Of a stretch of DNA of 35,995 bases, positions 14,822 through 23,261 are shown piece after piece (within the stretch, counting starts at the first letter, position 1; every line of letters starts with the position of its first letter). Made by a program: the position numbers and the translations under genes. The notes beneath the pieces were generated by a model. It did no database searches. It was not told where the DNA came from and worked only from the letters and a program-made list of their open reading frames with translations. This DNA comes from Defluviicoccus sp. bin129 (GTDB taxonomy: Bacteria > Pseudomonadota > Alphaproteobacteria > MPNO01), in contig MPNO01000048.1 in NCBI GenBank assembly GCA_002239065.1, positions 1 through 35,995 of the forward strand, written 5' to 3'.

Positions 14822-16063
14822 CTACCCGCCCGGCGGGACGTCGGCGATGCGGGAATAGGCGGCGATGCCGGCGGCGAGGGCGAGCGCGAGGAAGCCGAAG
14901 GCCGCGCGGTAGGCGATCTCCGGCGCTTGTGCGCCCTCGGGCGCGAAGGCGCCGACGATCACCCCGGCGACAGCCTGGAGGACGAACACGCCCAGCATCA
15001 CCGCGAGGTTCTGCACGGTGAGCCCGCGGCCGATCAGCCGGTCGGGCAGGATGGCGCGGGCATGGGCGTGGAGCAGCATGAAGAACGCGCTGGCCACGGT
15101 GAACAAAGCGAGCAAAGCGAGCGCCGCCCACAGGCCGGGCCCGGGGATCAGCGCGAGCGCGAGCAGCAGCGCGACCGAGGCGCCGCCGCCGGCGATCACC
15201 GCCCGCTTGCGCGAGCCGAGCCAGCGCTCGACCTGGCTGAACAGCACCACCGAGGCGAGCAGCGCGACGTTGAGCGCGAGCAGGGCGTTGCCGCGGTCGA
15301 CGCCGGTGAGCCCGTGCACGTCGTTGAGATAGGGTCCGGCCCACAGCCCGACGATGGTGATCATGGTGCCGTAGCTGACGAACTGGACGGCGCAGATCCA
15401 GCGCATGTCGTGGAGCGCCAGCGCCTCGCCGAGACCGCGCCACATCTCGGCCGCGCTCTCCGCCCTGGCCGCTTCCGGGGCGGCGCCGGGCGGCGCGTCG
15501 CGCACCATCGCGAAGAGCAGCACGACGATCGCGCCGGTCACCGCCGCCATGGCGACGAACGCGCCGCGCCAGCCGATCGCCTCCGACACCGCGGCGAGCG
15601 GGGTCGAGGCCAGCAGCGCGCCGAGCCCGCCGATGGTGAACAGGAGCGAGATCAGCCGGGCGTAGCGCTCGGTCTCGAACCAGCGCGCGATCACCACCAT
15701 CGGGCCCATCAGCCCGAGCGCGCAGCCGATGCCGATCAGCGCGCGGCCGGCGATCAGCTCCGGCCCGGTCTCGGCCGCGGCGTAGAGCGCCGAGCCGGCG
15801 ACCGCGAGCAGGAACAGCCCGGGCACCATGCGCCTGGCGCCGAAGCGGTCGAGCAGCATGCCGGCCGGGATCTGCATCGCCGCGAAGGCGAGGAAATAGG
15901 TGCCGTTGACCACCCCCATGGTCTCGGTGCCGATGGCGAGCTCGGCCATCAGCTCGGGCGCGATGACGGCGTTGGAGACGCGGAAGAACTGGCTCGCGAT
16001 CAGCCCGGTGCAGAGCACGGCGTAGATCAGATAGCCCTGGCGCGCGGCCCAGTCGGAGGACAT
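14822..16063 (-). CDS. MFS transporter
   Basis: A 413-residue major facilitator superfamily protein with about 12 hydrophobic helices. The loop 2-3 motif is seen as GMLLDRFGARRMVPG, and the second half has the related SQVERWLGSRKRAV. The central loop between the halves (DAPPGAAPEAARAESAAEM) is charged. The first residues (MSSDWAARQGYLIYAVLCTG) lead straight into helix 1. The substrate cannot be assigned: the family exports drugs or imports organic acids and sugars by proton coupling. It starts two bases below the stop of the downstream ABC exporter half and shares its strand, so the three may be cotranscribed. Confidence 0.85.
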   Translation of the reverse strand: MSSDWAARQGYLIYAVLCTGLIASQFFRVSNAVIAPELMAELAIGTETMGVVNGTYFLAFAAMQIPAGMLLDRFGARRMVPGLFLLAVAGSALYAAAETGPELIAGRALIGIGCALGLMGPMVVIARWFETERYARLISLLFTIGGLGALLASTPLAAVSEAIGWRGAFVAMAAVTGAIVVLLFAMVRDAPPGAAPEAARAESAAEMWRGLGEALALHDMRWICAVQFVSYGTMITIVGLWAGPYLNDVHGLTGVDRGNALLALNVALLASVVLFSQVERWLGSRKRAVIAGGGASVALLLALALIPGPGLWAALALLALFTVASAFFMLLHAHARAILPDRLIGRGLTVQNLAVMLGVFVLQAVAGVIVGAFAPEGAQAPEIAYRAAFGFLALALAAGIAAYSRIADVPPGG

Positions 16064-16065
16064 GC

Positions 16066-17934
16066 TCAGCTGCGCGGGCTCGCCGACGGCGCGACGAGGT
16101 CGTCCGGCATGTCGTCGAACGAGGCGTAGTTGAAGGCATACAGCCTGGCGTAGAGGCCGCGGGCGGCGATCAGCGAGTCGTGGCTGCCGCTCTCGACGAC
16201 CCTCCCCTCGTTGAGTACCACGATCCGGTCGGCGCCGCGCACGGTGGCCAGCCGGTGGGCGATCACGATGCCGGTGCGCCCTTCCAGCAGGCGGCGCAGC
16301 GCGACCTGGATCCGGCGTTCGGTGTAGGAGTCGATATTCGCCGTCGCCTCGTCGAGGATCAGGATCGGCGTGTCCGCGACCAGCGCCCGGGCGAAGCTCA
16401 GCAGCTGGCGCTGGCCGAGCGACAGGTTGCGCCCCTGCTGGTCGAGCACGGTGTCGTAGCCGTCGGCGAGCCGGACGATGAAATCATGCGCGCCGACCGC
16501 GCGGGCGGCGCGCTCGATATCGGCCCGCGTGGCGGTCGCGGTGGAGAAGCGGATGTTGTCGAGCACCGTGCCGGTGAACAGATACGGGTCCTGGAGCACC
16601 ATCGCGATGTGGCGGCCGAGCGCGGCGCGCGAGTATTCGCGCACGTCGCGCCCGTCGATCGACACGCTCCCGTCCCATACCTCGTAGAAGCGGTGCATCA
16701 GGGCGGTGATGCTGGTCTTGCCGGACCCGGTCGGGCCGACCAGCGCCACCGTCTCGCCCGGCGCCACCGAGAAGCTCACCCCGTGCAGCACCGGGCGGCC
16801 CGGCGCGTATCCGAAGGTCACGTCCGCGAAGTCGATCGCGCCCCGCATCCGCTTGGGAGAGAGCGCGTCCGGCGGGTCGACGATGGCGAGCGGCACGTCC
16901 AGCACCTCGAAGATGCGCTGACCCGAGGCCATCGCGCGCTGCATGATGCTGTACTGGATGGTGAGCGAGCGGATCGGGTCGAAGAAGCGCTGGACGTAGA
17001 ACACGAAGGCCACCATCACGCCGACCTCGAGCGCGCCGCCGAGCACCAGCGAGCCGCCCAGCACCACCACGATGGCGAGCGCCGCCCCGGTCAGGGTGTC
17101 GACCACCGGCACCATCGCCTGGGCGTAGCGCGCGGCGCTCAGATGGGCCTTGAGGTTGTCCCCCGCCTTGTCGCCGTAGAGCAGGTAGTTGACCTCCTCG
17201 CGGCGCATCCCCTGGACGGTGCGGACCGCGTGGATCGCCTCGGCGAGCGCGCCGTTGGCGATCGAGTTGGTCTCGCGCGCCCGGCGGAAGGCGAGGCGGG
17301 CGCGCGGCAGCCAGACGATGCGGACCAGCGCCAGCGTCGGCACCAGCACCAGGGTCAGGAGGCCGAGCTCCAGATTGAGGGTGAGCATGATGGCGACGAT
17401 GCCGACCAGCAGCAGCAGATCGCCGAAGGCGGTGACCGAGTTTTCCAGGAATTCCTGGAGCGAGTTCACGTCGCCCTGGAGGCGGGACATCATCCGCCCG
17501 ACCTCGGTCTTGTCCATGAAGGAGAGCGACACGTCCTGGAGATGGGCGAACATGGCGCGGCGGAGATCGAAGATCACCCGCTCGCCGATATGTCCGACCA
17601 GCCGGTCCTGCACGTAGTTGGCCGCGTAGCTCACCAGGATCACGACGCCGAACACGGCGGCGGTGAGTTGCAGATGCGCAACGTCGCCGCCATCGGCGAG
17701 GATCGCCTCGTCGATCGCGTGGCGGATCACCAGCGGGATCAGGAGCTGCGCCCCGGTGAAGACCAGCACCGCGCCGAGCGCCATCGCGAGCCAGCGGCCA
17801 TAGGGCCCGACATAGGCCAGGAAGCGGCCCGCCACGCGGCGGTCGTAGGCGGCGCCGAAGATCTCCTCGTCGCGGCTGATCTGCGAGCCGACGACGGCGC
17901 GCGGCGGGCGGGTCTGTTGCGCGGCGACGCTCAT
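16066..17934 (-). CDS. ABC exporter half-transporter, catalytic-site subunit (partner of the 17931 gene)
   Basis: A 622-residue TMD-NBD half-transporter. The ATG at 17934 overlaps the upstream stop (ATGA), and the membrane domain covers roughly residues 40-340. The NBD has Walker A GPTGSGKTS (about 400), signature LSLGQRQL (about 505) and Walker B ILILDEATANID (about 525) with the catalytic Glu. The signature is degenerate (LSLGQ instead of LSGGQ). In heterodimeric exporters such as TM287/288 and BmrCD one ATP site is degenerate: it combines the abnormal signature of one subunit with the Asp-containing Walker B of the other. This subunit therefore supplies the Walker A/B half of the competent site. 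Likely substrates are lipids or drugs. Confidence 0.88.
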   Translation of the reverse strand: MSVAAQQTRPPRAVVGSQISRDEEIFGAAYDRRVAGRFLAYVGPYGRWLAMALGAVLVFTGAQLLIPLVIRHAIDEAILADGGDVAHLQLTAAVFGVVILVSYAANYVQDRLVGHIGERVIFDLRRAMFAHLQDVSLSFMDKTEVGRMMSRLQGDVNSLQEFLENSVTAFGDLLLLVGIVAIMLTLNLELGLLTLVLVPTLALVRIVWLPRARLAFRRARETNSIANGALAEAIHAVRTVQGMRREEVNYLLYGDKAGDNLKAHLSAARYAQAMVPVVDTLTGAALAIVVVLGGSLVLGGALEVGVMVAFVFYVQRFFDPIRSLTIQYSIMQRAMASGQRIFEVLDVPLAIVDPPDALSPKRMRGAIDFADVTFGYAPGRPVLHGVSFSVAPGETVALVGPTGSGKTSITALMHRFYEVWDGSVSIDGRDVREYSRAALGRHIAMVLQDPYLFTGTVLDNIRFSTATATRADIERAARAVGAHDFIVRLADGYDTVLDQQGRNLSLGQRQLLSFARALVADTPILILDEATANIDSYTERRIQVALRRLLEGRTGIVIAHRLATVRGADRIVVLNEGRVVESGSHDSLIAARGLYARLYAFNYASFDDMPDDLVAPSASPRS

Positions 17935-19838
17935 TCCGCCGCCCCCTGCAACCCGTCTCCGATGCCGTCGCGGCCCTGCAGCGCGAAGATCCGGGCGTAG
18001 TGGCCGCCCCCGGCGATCAGGGTCTCGTGCGAGCCGCGCTCGATCACCCGTCCGGCGTCGAGCACCAGGATCTCGTCGGCGTCGCGGATCGCCGCGAGCC
18101 GGTGCGAGACCACGATGCGCGCCGCGTTCTCGGCGCGCCCGGCGAGCGCCTCGCGGATCTGGCTCTCGGTCGCCGCGTCGATCGCCGCCGTCGAGTCGTC
18201 GAACACCAGCACCGCCGGGTCCAGGAGCGCGGTGCGGGCGATCGCCACGCGCTGCTTCTGGCCGCCCGACAGCGACACCCCGCGCTCGCCCACCAGGGTC
18301 TCGTAGCCCTCGGCCAGCCGGTCGATGAAGCCGTCGATCCGGGCCAGACCGGCGGCGTCGCGGATCGTCTGCTCCTCGGTCCACGGGTCGCCATAGGCGA
18401 TGTTGTTGTCGATCGAGGCGGTGAACAGGAACGGGTCCTGCTGGACCACGCGCACCGCCCGGCGCAGGCTGTCGAGGGTGACGGCGCGGATGTCCTGGCC
18501 GTCGATGGTGATGCGCCCGCCGGAGACGTCGTAGTAGCGCGGCAGCAGATGGGTGATCGTCGACTTGCCGCTCCCCGGCGGGCCGACGATGCCGAGCGTG
18601 CGGCCGCGCCGGACCTCGAAGGAGACGCGATCGAGCGCCGGCTTCCCGCCCTCGTCATAGGCGAAGCTGACATTCTCGAAGCGCAGCGTGCCGTCCGTGA
18701 CCGCGAGTGCGCCGGCGTCCGGCGCGTCGCGGATCGCGGGCTCGAGGTCGATCACCGCGAACAGCCGCGCGCCGCAGGACGAGCCGCGCGCGAAGGAATT
18801 CACCACCAGCCCGAGCGAGCGCACCGGGAGCTGGAGGATGGTGATGAAGGTCAGGAACTCGGTCAGCGTGCCGACCGTCATGGTGCCGGCGATCGCCCGC
18901 TCGCCGCCGACCCAGAGCACCAGCCCCATGGCGACGAAATAGGCGAAGGTCATCTCGGTGGTCGAGGCGACGCGGACGTTGATCCGCCGCGACGACAGCT
19001 TGAGCGCGTCGGCCGCCGCGCGGTCGTACTTGTCGATCTCGAAGCGCTCGGCGCCGAAGGCGCGGACCACGCGGATGCCGGTCAGGTTCTCGTCCATGAT
19101 GCGCCCGAGCACCGCCATCCGGTCCTGGAACAGGGTCCACAGATAGCGCAGCCGGAGCCGCGCCGTGGTCGACCGCCAGGCGATATAGGGCACGAAGCTG
19201 AGACTGAGCAGGCCGAGGACCGGGTCGGTCGAGAGCAGCAGCGCGGCGCCCGCGCCGACCAGGACCGCCATCTGCACCGCGCGCAGCAGCCCCTGGTTGA
19301 CGATCATCCGCACGCCTTCGAGGTCGAGCATGCCGCGGGTGATCAGCTCGCCGGTATGGATGCGGTCGTGGAAGGAGAAGCCGAGGCGCTGGAGCTTTGC
19401 GTAGAAGGTGAGCCGCAGATCGTGGGCGAGGCGGTGGCCGATGGCCTCGCCGCTGTAATTGTGGGCGAGCGTGAACAGCCCGCGCAGGATCGAGACGGCG
19501 AGCAGCAGCACGGCCGCGTGCCACAGCGCCGACCGCGCCGTTTCCGGGGTTGCCGCGCCGTCGGCGAGCAGGCCGTGCGCGCCGTCCACCGCGTCGCCGA
19601 CCAGCCCGGGAATCGCCAGCTGGAAGGCCGACGCGGCCAGCGTCGCGCCGAGCGCCACCGCGACGCCCGCGCGGTAGCGCAACGCCATGCGCGCGATGCG
19701 CCACACGATTTCCATATCGCCCGGCGCCCCGCCGCCCTCCATCCCGGCATAGGCGCGCGCATAGGCGCGCGGGCGGGCTTCCGACGCGGAGTCGCCGTCC
19801 GGATCGCGGCTGTGCGGGGGGCTACCGTCTGGGCTCAT
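17931..19838 (-). CDS. ABC exporter half-transporter, degenerate-site subunit
   Basis: A 635-residue TMD-NBD half-transporter. A Pro/Asp-rich N-terminal tail (MSPDGSPPHSRDPDGDSASE) precedes six helices between roughly residues 50 and 340. The NBD has Walker A GPPGSGKST (about 417), canonical signature LSGGQKQR (about 521) and Walker B VLVFDDSTAAID (about 543). The catalytic Glu is replaced by Asp (FDDS), the mark of a non-hydrolysing site. Its partner at 16066-17934 has the catalytic Glu but an altered signature, so the two form one asymmetric heterodimer. Overlap of the two genes by ATGA supports equal production. A promoter candidate with direct repeats lies at 19888-19938. Confidence 0.88.
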   Translation of the reverse strand: MSPDGSPPHSRDPDGDSASEARPRAYARAYAGMEGGGAPGDMEIVWRIARMALRYRAGVAVALGATLAASAFQLAIPGLVGDAVDGAHGLLADGAATPETARSALWHAAVLLLAVSILRGLFTLAHNYSGEAIGHRLAHDLRLTFYAKLQRLGFSFHDRIHTGELITRGMLDLEGVRMIVNQGLLRAVQMAVLVGAGAALLLSTDPVLGLLSLSFVPYIAWRSTTARLRLRYLWTLFQDRMAVLGRIMDENLTGIRVVRAFGAERFEIDKYDRAAADALKLSSRRINVRVASTTEMTFAYFVAMGLVLWVGGERAIAGTMTVGTLTEFLTFITILQLPVRSLGLVVNSFARGSSCGARLFAVIDLEPAIRDAPDAGALAVTDGTLRFENVSFAYDEGGKPALDRVSFEVRRGRTLGIVGPPGSGKSTITHLLPRYYDVSGGRITIDGQDIRAVTLDSLRRAVRVVQQDPFLFTASIDNNIAYGDPWTEEQTIRDAAGLARIDGFIDRLAEGYETLVGERGVSLSGGQKQRVAIARTALLDPAVLVFDDSTAAIDAATESQIREALAGRAENAARIVVSHRLAAIRDADEILVLDAGRVIERGSHETLIAGGGHYARIFALQGRDGIGDGLQGAAE

Positions 19839-19887
19839 TTCCGCCTGGAACGCTGGTGCCCGGCGCCCTGGAACGGACGCCCGGCGG

Positions 19888-19938
19888 CTCGACGCTTGTC
19901 TCGACGCTTATATAGGCCCGCGGCGGGCGGATATCCAA
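19888..19938 (-). promoter_or_regulatory. Candidate promoter with direct repeats upstream of the ABC exporter
   Basis: On the minus strand TTGGAT (complement of 19933-19938) and TATATA (19909-19914) form a -35/-10 pair with an 18-base spacer. Just downstream, CTCGACGCTT is repeated exactly on the plus strand at 19888-19897 and 19900-19909, a 12-base period that places both copies on nearly the same face of the helix. That fits a repressor or activator site for the exporter operon. Nothing else was seen between 19839 and 19961. Confidence 0.4.
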
Positions 19939-19961
19939 ACGCGCCGACCGGTCGCACGCGA

Positions 19962-21050
19962 CTACGCCGTCCGCTCTGCCGCCGCGAGCCGCCCGGGCCC
20001 GCTGCCGAAGGCGGGCGCCACCTCGGCCATGAAGCGTTCCATCTGCTCGCGGACCATCGCGTCCGGCTTCCGCCCGTAGTTGAAGTAGAGGATCACTTCC
20101 TCGATCCCCGCCGCCGCGACTTCGCCGAGACGCTCGACGATCGCCTGCGGCGGTCCGAGCAGGATGGAGTTGGGCCCGAGATCCTCGGTCCCGAGATCGG
20201 CGAGAGCCTTGCCGATGCGGCGATAGTATTCCATCGTCGGCGGCAGTTTCGCGCCCATGATTCCCTTGTTTCGGGTGCCCGACATCGTGAAGTAGTCGAG
20301 CAGCCGCTCCCTCTCGGCGGCCTCCTCGGCCGGCGTGTCGGCGATGTGGACGAAGTAGCTGCACTTGACGCGGCCGGTCTCCGTCCCCGCCGCGTCGCAG
20401 ACCTCCCGATAGGCAGCGACCGCCTCGTCCAGCCCGCCGAACACCAGGGCTGCGGCGAAGGGGGCGAGCATCAGGTTCCAGCGGCGCCGGGCCGCCACCT
20501 CCATGCTGTATCGGGAGAACGAGCCCATATAGGGAACGAACGGTTTCTGCACCGGTTTCGGACAGACCTCGATCTCATGGACCGCGTAATGCTTGCCCTC
20601 GAACGTCGTCGGGCCGTCGTCGTTCCAGCATCGGGACAACAGCTCCACGCCTTCCGCGAAGACCTCCGCCGAGGCCTGGAAGTCGGCGCCGAAGGGCGCG
20701 TATTCGTGGCTGTCGTAGCCGCGGCCGAGCGCGAAGTCGACGCGCCCGCCCGACAGCACGTCGAGGCTCGCCCATTCCTCGGCGACCTGGACCGGATGGT
20801 GGATCGGCAGCACCACCACCGCCGGTCCGAGGCGAATCCGCGTCGTCGCCGCGGCTATGGATGCCAGCACCAGCGAGGGCATGGGCACGCAGCCACGCCG
20901 GTTGAAGTGATGCTCGCCGATCCAGGCCGAATGCATGCCGATGGACTCCGCGAAGACGGCCTGGTCGCGGATCTGCATCATGAAGGTTGCCACGGAGCGG
21001 GGGTTTCCCGGATAGCGGTTGTCGCTCAGCGTGAAATAGCCGAATTCCAT
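19962..21050 (-). CDS. LLM-class flavin-dependent oxidoreductase (luciferase-like)
   Basis: A 362-residue TIM-barrel flavin enzyme. Family features are the N-terminal strand MEFGYFTLSDN, the segment SAWIGEHHFNRRG, RIRLGPAVVVLPIHHPVQVA, and the SGGRVDFALGRGY motif. Such enzymes are monooxygenases or dehydrogenases using FMNH2 or F420; the substrate is unknown here, and nothing next to the gene provides a flavin reductase. The ATG at 21050 is chosen because a good promoter (21091-21118) lies only 41 bases upstream; the reading frame extends further but through non-homologous residues. The gene stands alone, 123 bases from the ABC exporter. Confidence 0.85.
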   Translation of the reverse strand: MEFGYFTLSDNRYPGNPRSVATFMMQIRDQAVFAESIGMHSAWIGEHHFNRRGCVPMPSLVLASIAAATTRIRLGPAVVVLPIHHPVQVAEEWASLDVLSGGRVDFALGRGYDSHEYAPFGADFQASAEVFAEGVELLSRCWNDDGPTTFEGKHYAVHEIEVCPKPVQKPFVPYMGSFSRYSMEVAARRRWNLMLAPFAAALVFGGLDEAVAAYREVCDAAGTETGRVKCSYFVHIADTPAEEAAERERLLDYFTMSGTRNKGIMGAKLPPTMEYYRRIGKALADLGTEDLGPNSILLGPPQAIVERLGEVAAAGIEEVILYFNYGRKPDAMVREQMERFMAEVAPAFGSGPGRLAAAERTA

Positions 21051-21090
21051 CCTCGCACCCCCGCCGCCTTTTTCGCGCAAGTTCCGTCCC

Positions 21091-21118
21091 ATCGTACCGG
21101 CACGGCGGTGTTTGCCAA
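21091..21118 (-). promoter_or_regulatory. Sigma-70-like promoter of the LLM-class gene
   Basis: Minus strand: TTGGCA (complement of 21113-21118), 16-base spacer, TACGAT (complement of 21091-21096). The -35 box matches five of six consensus bases and the -10 four of six. Transcription would start near 21084, leaving a leader of about 34 bases before the ATG at 21050, whose upstream GCGAGG and GGGGG can serve as ribosome site. Confidence 0.5.
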
Positions 21119-21244
21119 ATTCTCCCGATCGCGCGCCGCGGTTCCAGGTCAGGCTCGACCCGTTGAAGAGATGTGCGCGCGCGCCCGGCGCCTCCCTCCC
21201 CATATGGGCCGGCACTCCCGCGAACGCCATGCGGGGCGGCGGGC

Positions 21245-21340
21245 GCCGGGGCGTATCCGTTTCGGATGGAACCCCGACGCGGCGGAGGCCGTCCTTCGAT
21301 ACGCCCCTTCGGAGGCTACTCAGCATGGGGGGAGGTTGGC
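21245..21340. repeat. Family B dispersed repeat, copy 1
   Basis: The sequence TCCGTTTCGGATGGAACC, then GTCCTTCGATACGCCCCTTCG and GGCTACTCAGCATGGGGGGA, matches the copy at 22327-22410 at many positions. It differs from family A in sequence. The rest of 21051-21571 holds the LLM-gene promoter near its left end and otherwise no gene that I can support; the open frames there are interrupted by repeat sequence. Confidence 0.6.
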
Positions 21341-21571
21341 ATGGCCTGCAAAATGAATCTCTATCCCGAGCAGGCGCCGTATCGGGGGACCGGGCCGGTC
21401 GCGGTCCGCGCGTACCGAATCGCGAAGAGGCGGCCCCGGCCCATGCCCACGGACCCGCAGGCGAGCCGCGAAAGCCCGGTTGCGGTTCCCCCGTACCGGG
21501 AGGTCGTGGTACGACGATGCGGTCCGGATCGCCGTCGGGCGGTGCGATCGCGGGGGGATGACCGCCGGCTC

Positions 21572-22276
21572 ATGAAAGTCACCAACCCGGATTTCGACCG
21601 GCTGAAGGATGTGCTGGACGCCATCTCCGGCGAGCGGGACGGCATGACCGTCGCGGAGCTGGACGGCTATATGGCGGCCGTGATCGTCTGCCCGGAGGTG
21701 ATCCTGCCCTCCGACTGGCTGGCGGGGGTCTGGGACGAAGACTACGTGTTCGCGGACGGTGCCGAGCTGGAGGCGGCGGTCGCCGCGGTGATGGGGCATT
21801 ACAACCGGATCGCCGAGCAACTGGCGGAGCGTCCGGAGGAATACGCGCCGGTCCTGGAAACCGACCCCGACAGCGGCGAAACCTTGTGGGAACCGTGGAT
21901 CGACGGCTTCGAGTTGGGCATGGGGCTGCATCCGGATGCGTGGGAGGCGGTCGGCCTGAGCGACGACGAGGAGGCGACGACCGCGCTCGGCATGATCCTC
22001 GCCCTGCACGAGCTGAGCCACGGCCGTTCGGAGTTGACGGAAGAGGCCCAGGACGAGTTCGACCGGGTGGCGCCGCTGTTGATCCCGCGATGCGTGCGCG
22101 AACTGAACGCCTGGACCAAATCCCGGCATCCCGCGACGCAGGGCATCGGCGACGCCGGATCGCATGCCCCGTTCGACCGCGATTCTGCGCCGGCATTCGG
22201 GCGCAAGGTGGGTCGCAACGAATCCTGCCCGTGCGGCTCCGGGCGCAAGTACAAGCGGTGCTGCGGCGCGCGTTGA
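21572..22276 (+). CDS. UPF0149/YecA-like protein with C-terminal SEC-C zinc motif
   Basis: This 234-residue protein has an acidic helical N-terminal domain of the UPF0149 (YgfB/YecA) type: VAELDGYMAAVIVCPEVILP and DPDSGETLWEPWIDGFELGM are characteristic phrases. The C-terminus ends with the SEC-C motif GRNESCPCGSGRKYKRCCG, a Cys-x-Cys-x8-Cys-Cys zinc knuckle found in SecA and many other proteins. YecA-type proteins bind SecA or ribosomes in E. coli; a similar role is plausible but unproven. The ATG at 21572 overlaps a five-codon frame (21558-21575) by ATGA; GTG at 21542 is an in-frame alternative start. Confidence 0.85.
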   Translation: MKVTNPDFDRLKDVLDAISGERDGMTVAELDGYMAAVIVCPEVILPSDWLAGVWDEDYVFADGAELEAAVAAVMGHYNRIAEQLAERPEEYAPVLETDPDSGETLWEPWIDGFELGMGLHPDAWEAVGLSDDEEATTALGMILALHELSHGRSELTEEAQDEFDRVAPLLIPRCVRELNAWTKSRHPATQGIGDAGSHAPFDRDSAPAFGRKVGRNESCPCGSGRKYKRCCGAR

Positions 22277-22309
22277 CGGTGGTTCGCCAACCCCGGATCG
22301 CCGGGACTT

Positions 22310-22565
22310 CAGGATCGGGATACCGGCGCCTGTCCGTTTCGGGTGGAACCGTTCGGTGAGGCGTCCCTCGATACGGCCCCTGCGGGGCCTACTCGGGATG
22401 AGGGGAGGGTGTCGGGCCGCCCACCCCTCCCTCATACTGAGTAGCGGCCCCTCGGCTTCGCTCGGGACAGGCTACGCCGCGTATCGAAGGACGCAGCTCG
22501 GCCGGAGCGTCCGCCCACCCCCGTTCGTCATGCCCGTTCTTGTTCCGGGGGCCGGCCATGACGGG
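22310..22565. repeat. Family B dispersed repeat, copy 2, as an inverted pair
   Basis: A right-facing copy (TGTCCGTTTCGGGTGGAACC, CCTCGATACGGCCCCTGCGG, CTACTCGGGATGAGGGGAGG) is followed by its partial reverse complement (CCTCCCTCATACTGAGTAGC to CGCGTATCGAAGGACG, about 22425-22494). The two halves could form a long hairpin. Next to it (about 22529-22563) is a CGTCATGCC ... GGCCATGACG palindrome of another type. The interval 22277-22618 contains no gene apart from the promoter of higB. Confidence 0.65.
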
Positions 22566-22583
22566 GCGGTGTGAGAGAAGCGG

Positions 22584-22612
22584 TTGCATTCCGAACGGCG
22601 TCACCGTACACA
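22584..22612 (+). promoter_or_regulatory. Promoter of higBA (leaderless higB mRNA)
   Basis: TTGCAT (22584-22589), 17-base spacer, TACACA (22607-22612). The predicted start point, about seven bases on, coincides with the ATG at 22619. No Shine-Dalgarno lies in front of that ATG, which agrees with a leaderless message. Confidence 0.4.
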
Positions 22613-22618
22613 AGACCT

Positions 22619-22909
22619 ATGGTGATCCGCTCCGTACGCCACCGGGGGCTGCGGTACCTGCTGGAGCGCGACAGCCCCCGGTCTCTGCGGCCGGACCTTG
22701 TCGGCAGGATACGCAACATCATGACCGCCCTGATTCTCGCCGAACACATCGATGATTTCGTCGAGAACGCCCCGCCCGGTTGGCGGGTCCATCGACTCGC
22801 GGGGGACCGGGAGAATGAATGGAGCGTCTCCGTGTCCGGCAACTGGCGGATCACCTTCGGGGAGGAAGGCGGGACGATCGACCGGGTCAACCTGGAGGAC
22901 TACCACTGA
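22619..22909 (+). CDS. higB: HigB/RelE-type toxin
   Basis: This 96-residue protein is of the HigB (RelE superfamily) type, a ribosome-dependent mRNA endonuclease. Typical features are the start MVIRSVRHRGLRYLLE, the middle GWRVHRLAGDRENEWSVSVS and the ending NWRITFGEEGGTIDRVNLED. The conserved C-terminal aromatic-charged strands are those that hold the active-site residues in the family. The toxin gene comes first, the normal order for higBA. Its TGA overlaps the antitoxin ATG by one base (TGATG), so translation is coupled. Expression is probably repressed by the HigA-HigB complex at 22584-22612. The neighbourhood is rich in repeats. Confidence 0.88.
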   Translation: MVIRSVRHRGLRYLLERDSPRSLRPDLVGRIRNIMTALILAEHIDDFVENAPPGWRVHRLAGDRENEWSVSVSGNWRITFGEEGGTIDRVNLEDYH

Positions 22910-23214
22910 TGGCGAGGGACGGCATCGAGGTGACCATGACCCCTTCGCATCCGGGGGAATTCCTGCGCCTGGAGGTCTTCGACGCGCTGGGTCTGAGCGT
23001 GACCGGGGGGGCAGAGGTCCTCGGGGTGCGCCGGGCGACCCTGTCGGCGCTGCTGAACGGCAAGGCCGCGCTGTCGCCGGAGATGGCGTTGCGGATCGAA
23101 AAGGCGTTCGATGTCAGCATGGACCTGCTGCTCCGCATGCAGGCCTGGCACGACGCCTCGCGCATGCGCGCCCGCGCCGACGAGATCGCGGTCGAGCGCT
23201 ACCGGCCGGGCTGA
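22909..23214 (+). CDS. higA: HigA-type antitoxin (XRE HTH)
   Basis: This 101-residue antitoxin has an HTH at about residues 15-70 (MTPSHPGEFLRLEVFDALG, then GAEVLGVRRATLSALLNGKA). HPGE followed by a regularly spaced HTH is the COG3093 (VapI/HigA) mark. Its ATG overlaps the toxin stop by one base. The protein binds and neutralises HigB and represses the operon. A stretch of 180 bases without a gene follows (23215-23394), holding a hairpin and a candidate RNA. A second member of the family, fused to a nuclease, lies at 32544-33932; the two HTH parts are clearly different proteins. Confidence 0.9.
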   Translation: MARDGIEVTMTPSHPGEFLRLEVFDALGLSVTGGAEVLGVRRATLSALLNGKAALSPEMALRIEKAFDVSMDLLLRMQAWHDASRMRARADEIAVERYRPG

Positions 23215-23232
23215 GCCGGGGGCCGGAAAAGC

Positions 23233-23261
23233 GATGGCCGCCCGGGGAGAGGGCGGCCATC
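23233..23261. terminator. Hairpin between convergent operons
   Basis: Perfect 11-bp stem GATGGCCGCCC / GGGCGGCCATC with loop GGGGAGA. Read on the minus strand it is followed by GCTTTTCC, a short T run, so it may end the minus-strand operon whose last stop is at 23395. It is also 18 bases past the higA stop, so it could act in both directions. The T run is short, so efficiency is uncertain. Confidence 0.45.

Noticed and set aside
18000..21356. A 1118-codon plus-strand open frame
   Set aside because: It is antisense to an ABC exporter subunit and the LLM-class gene, both with clear motifs; the translation has no recognisable domain.
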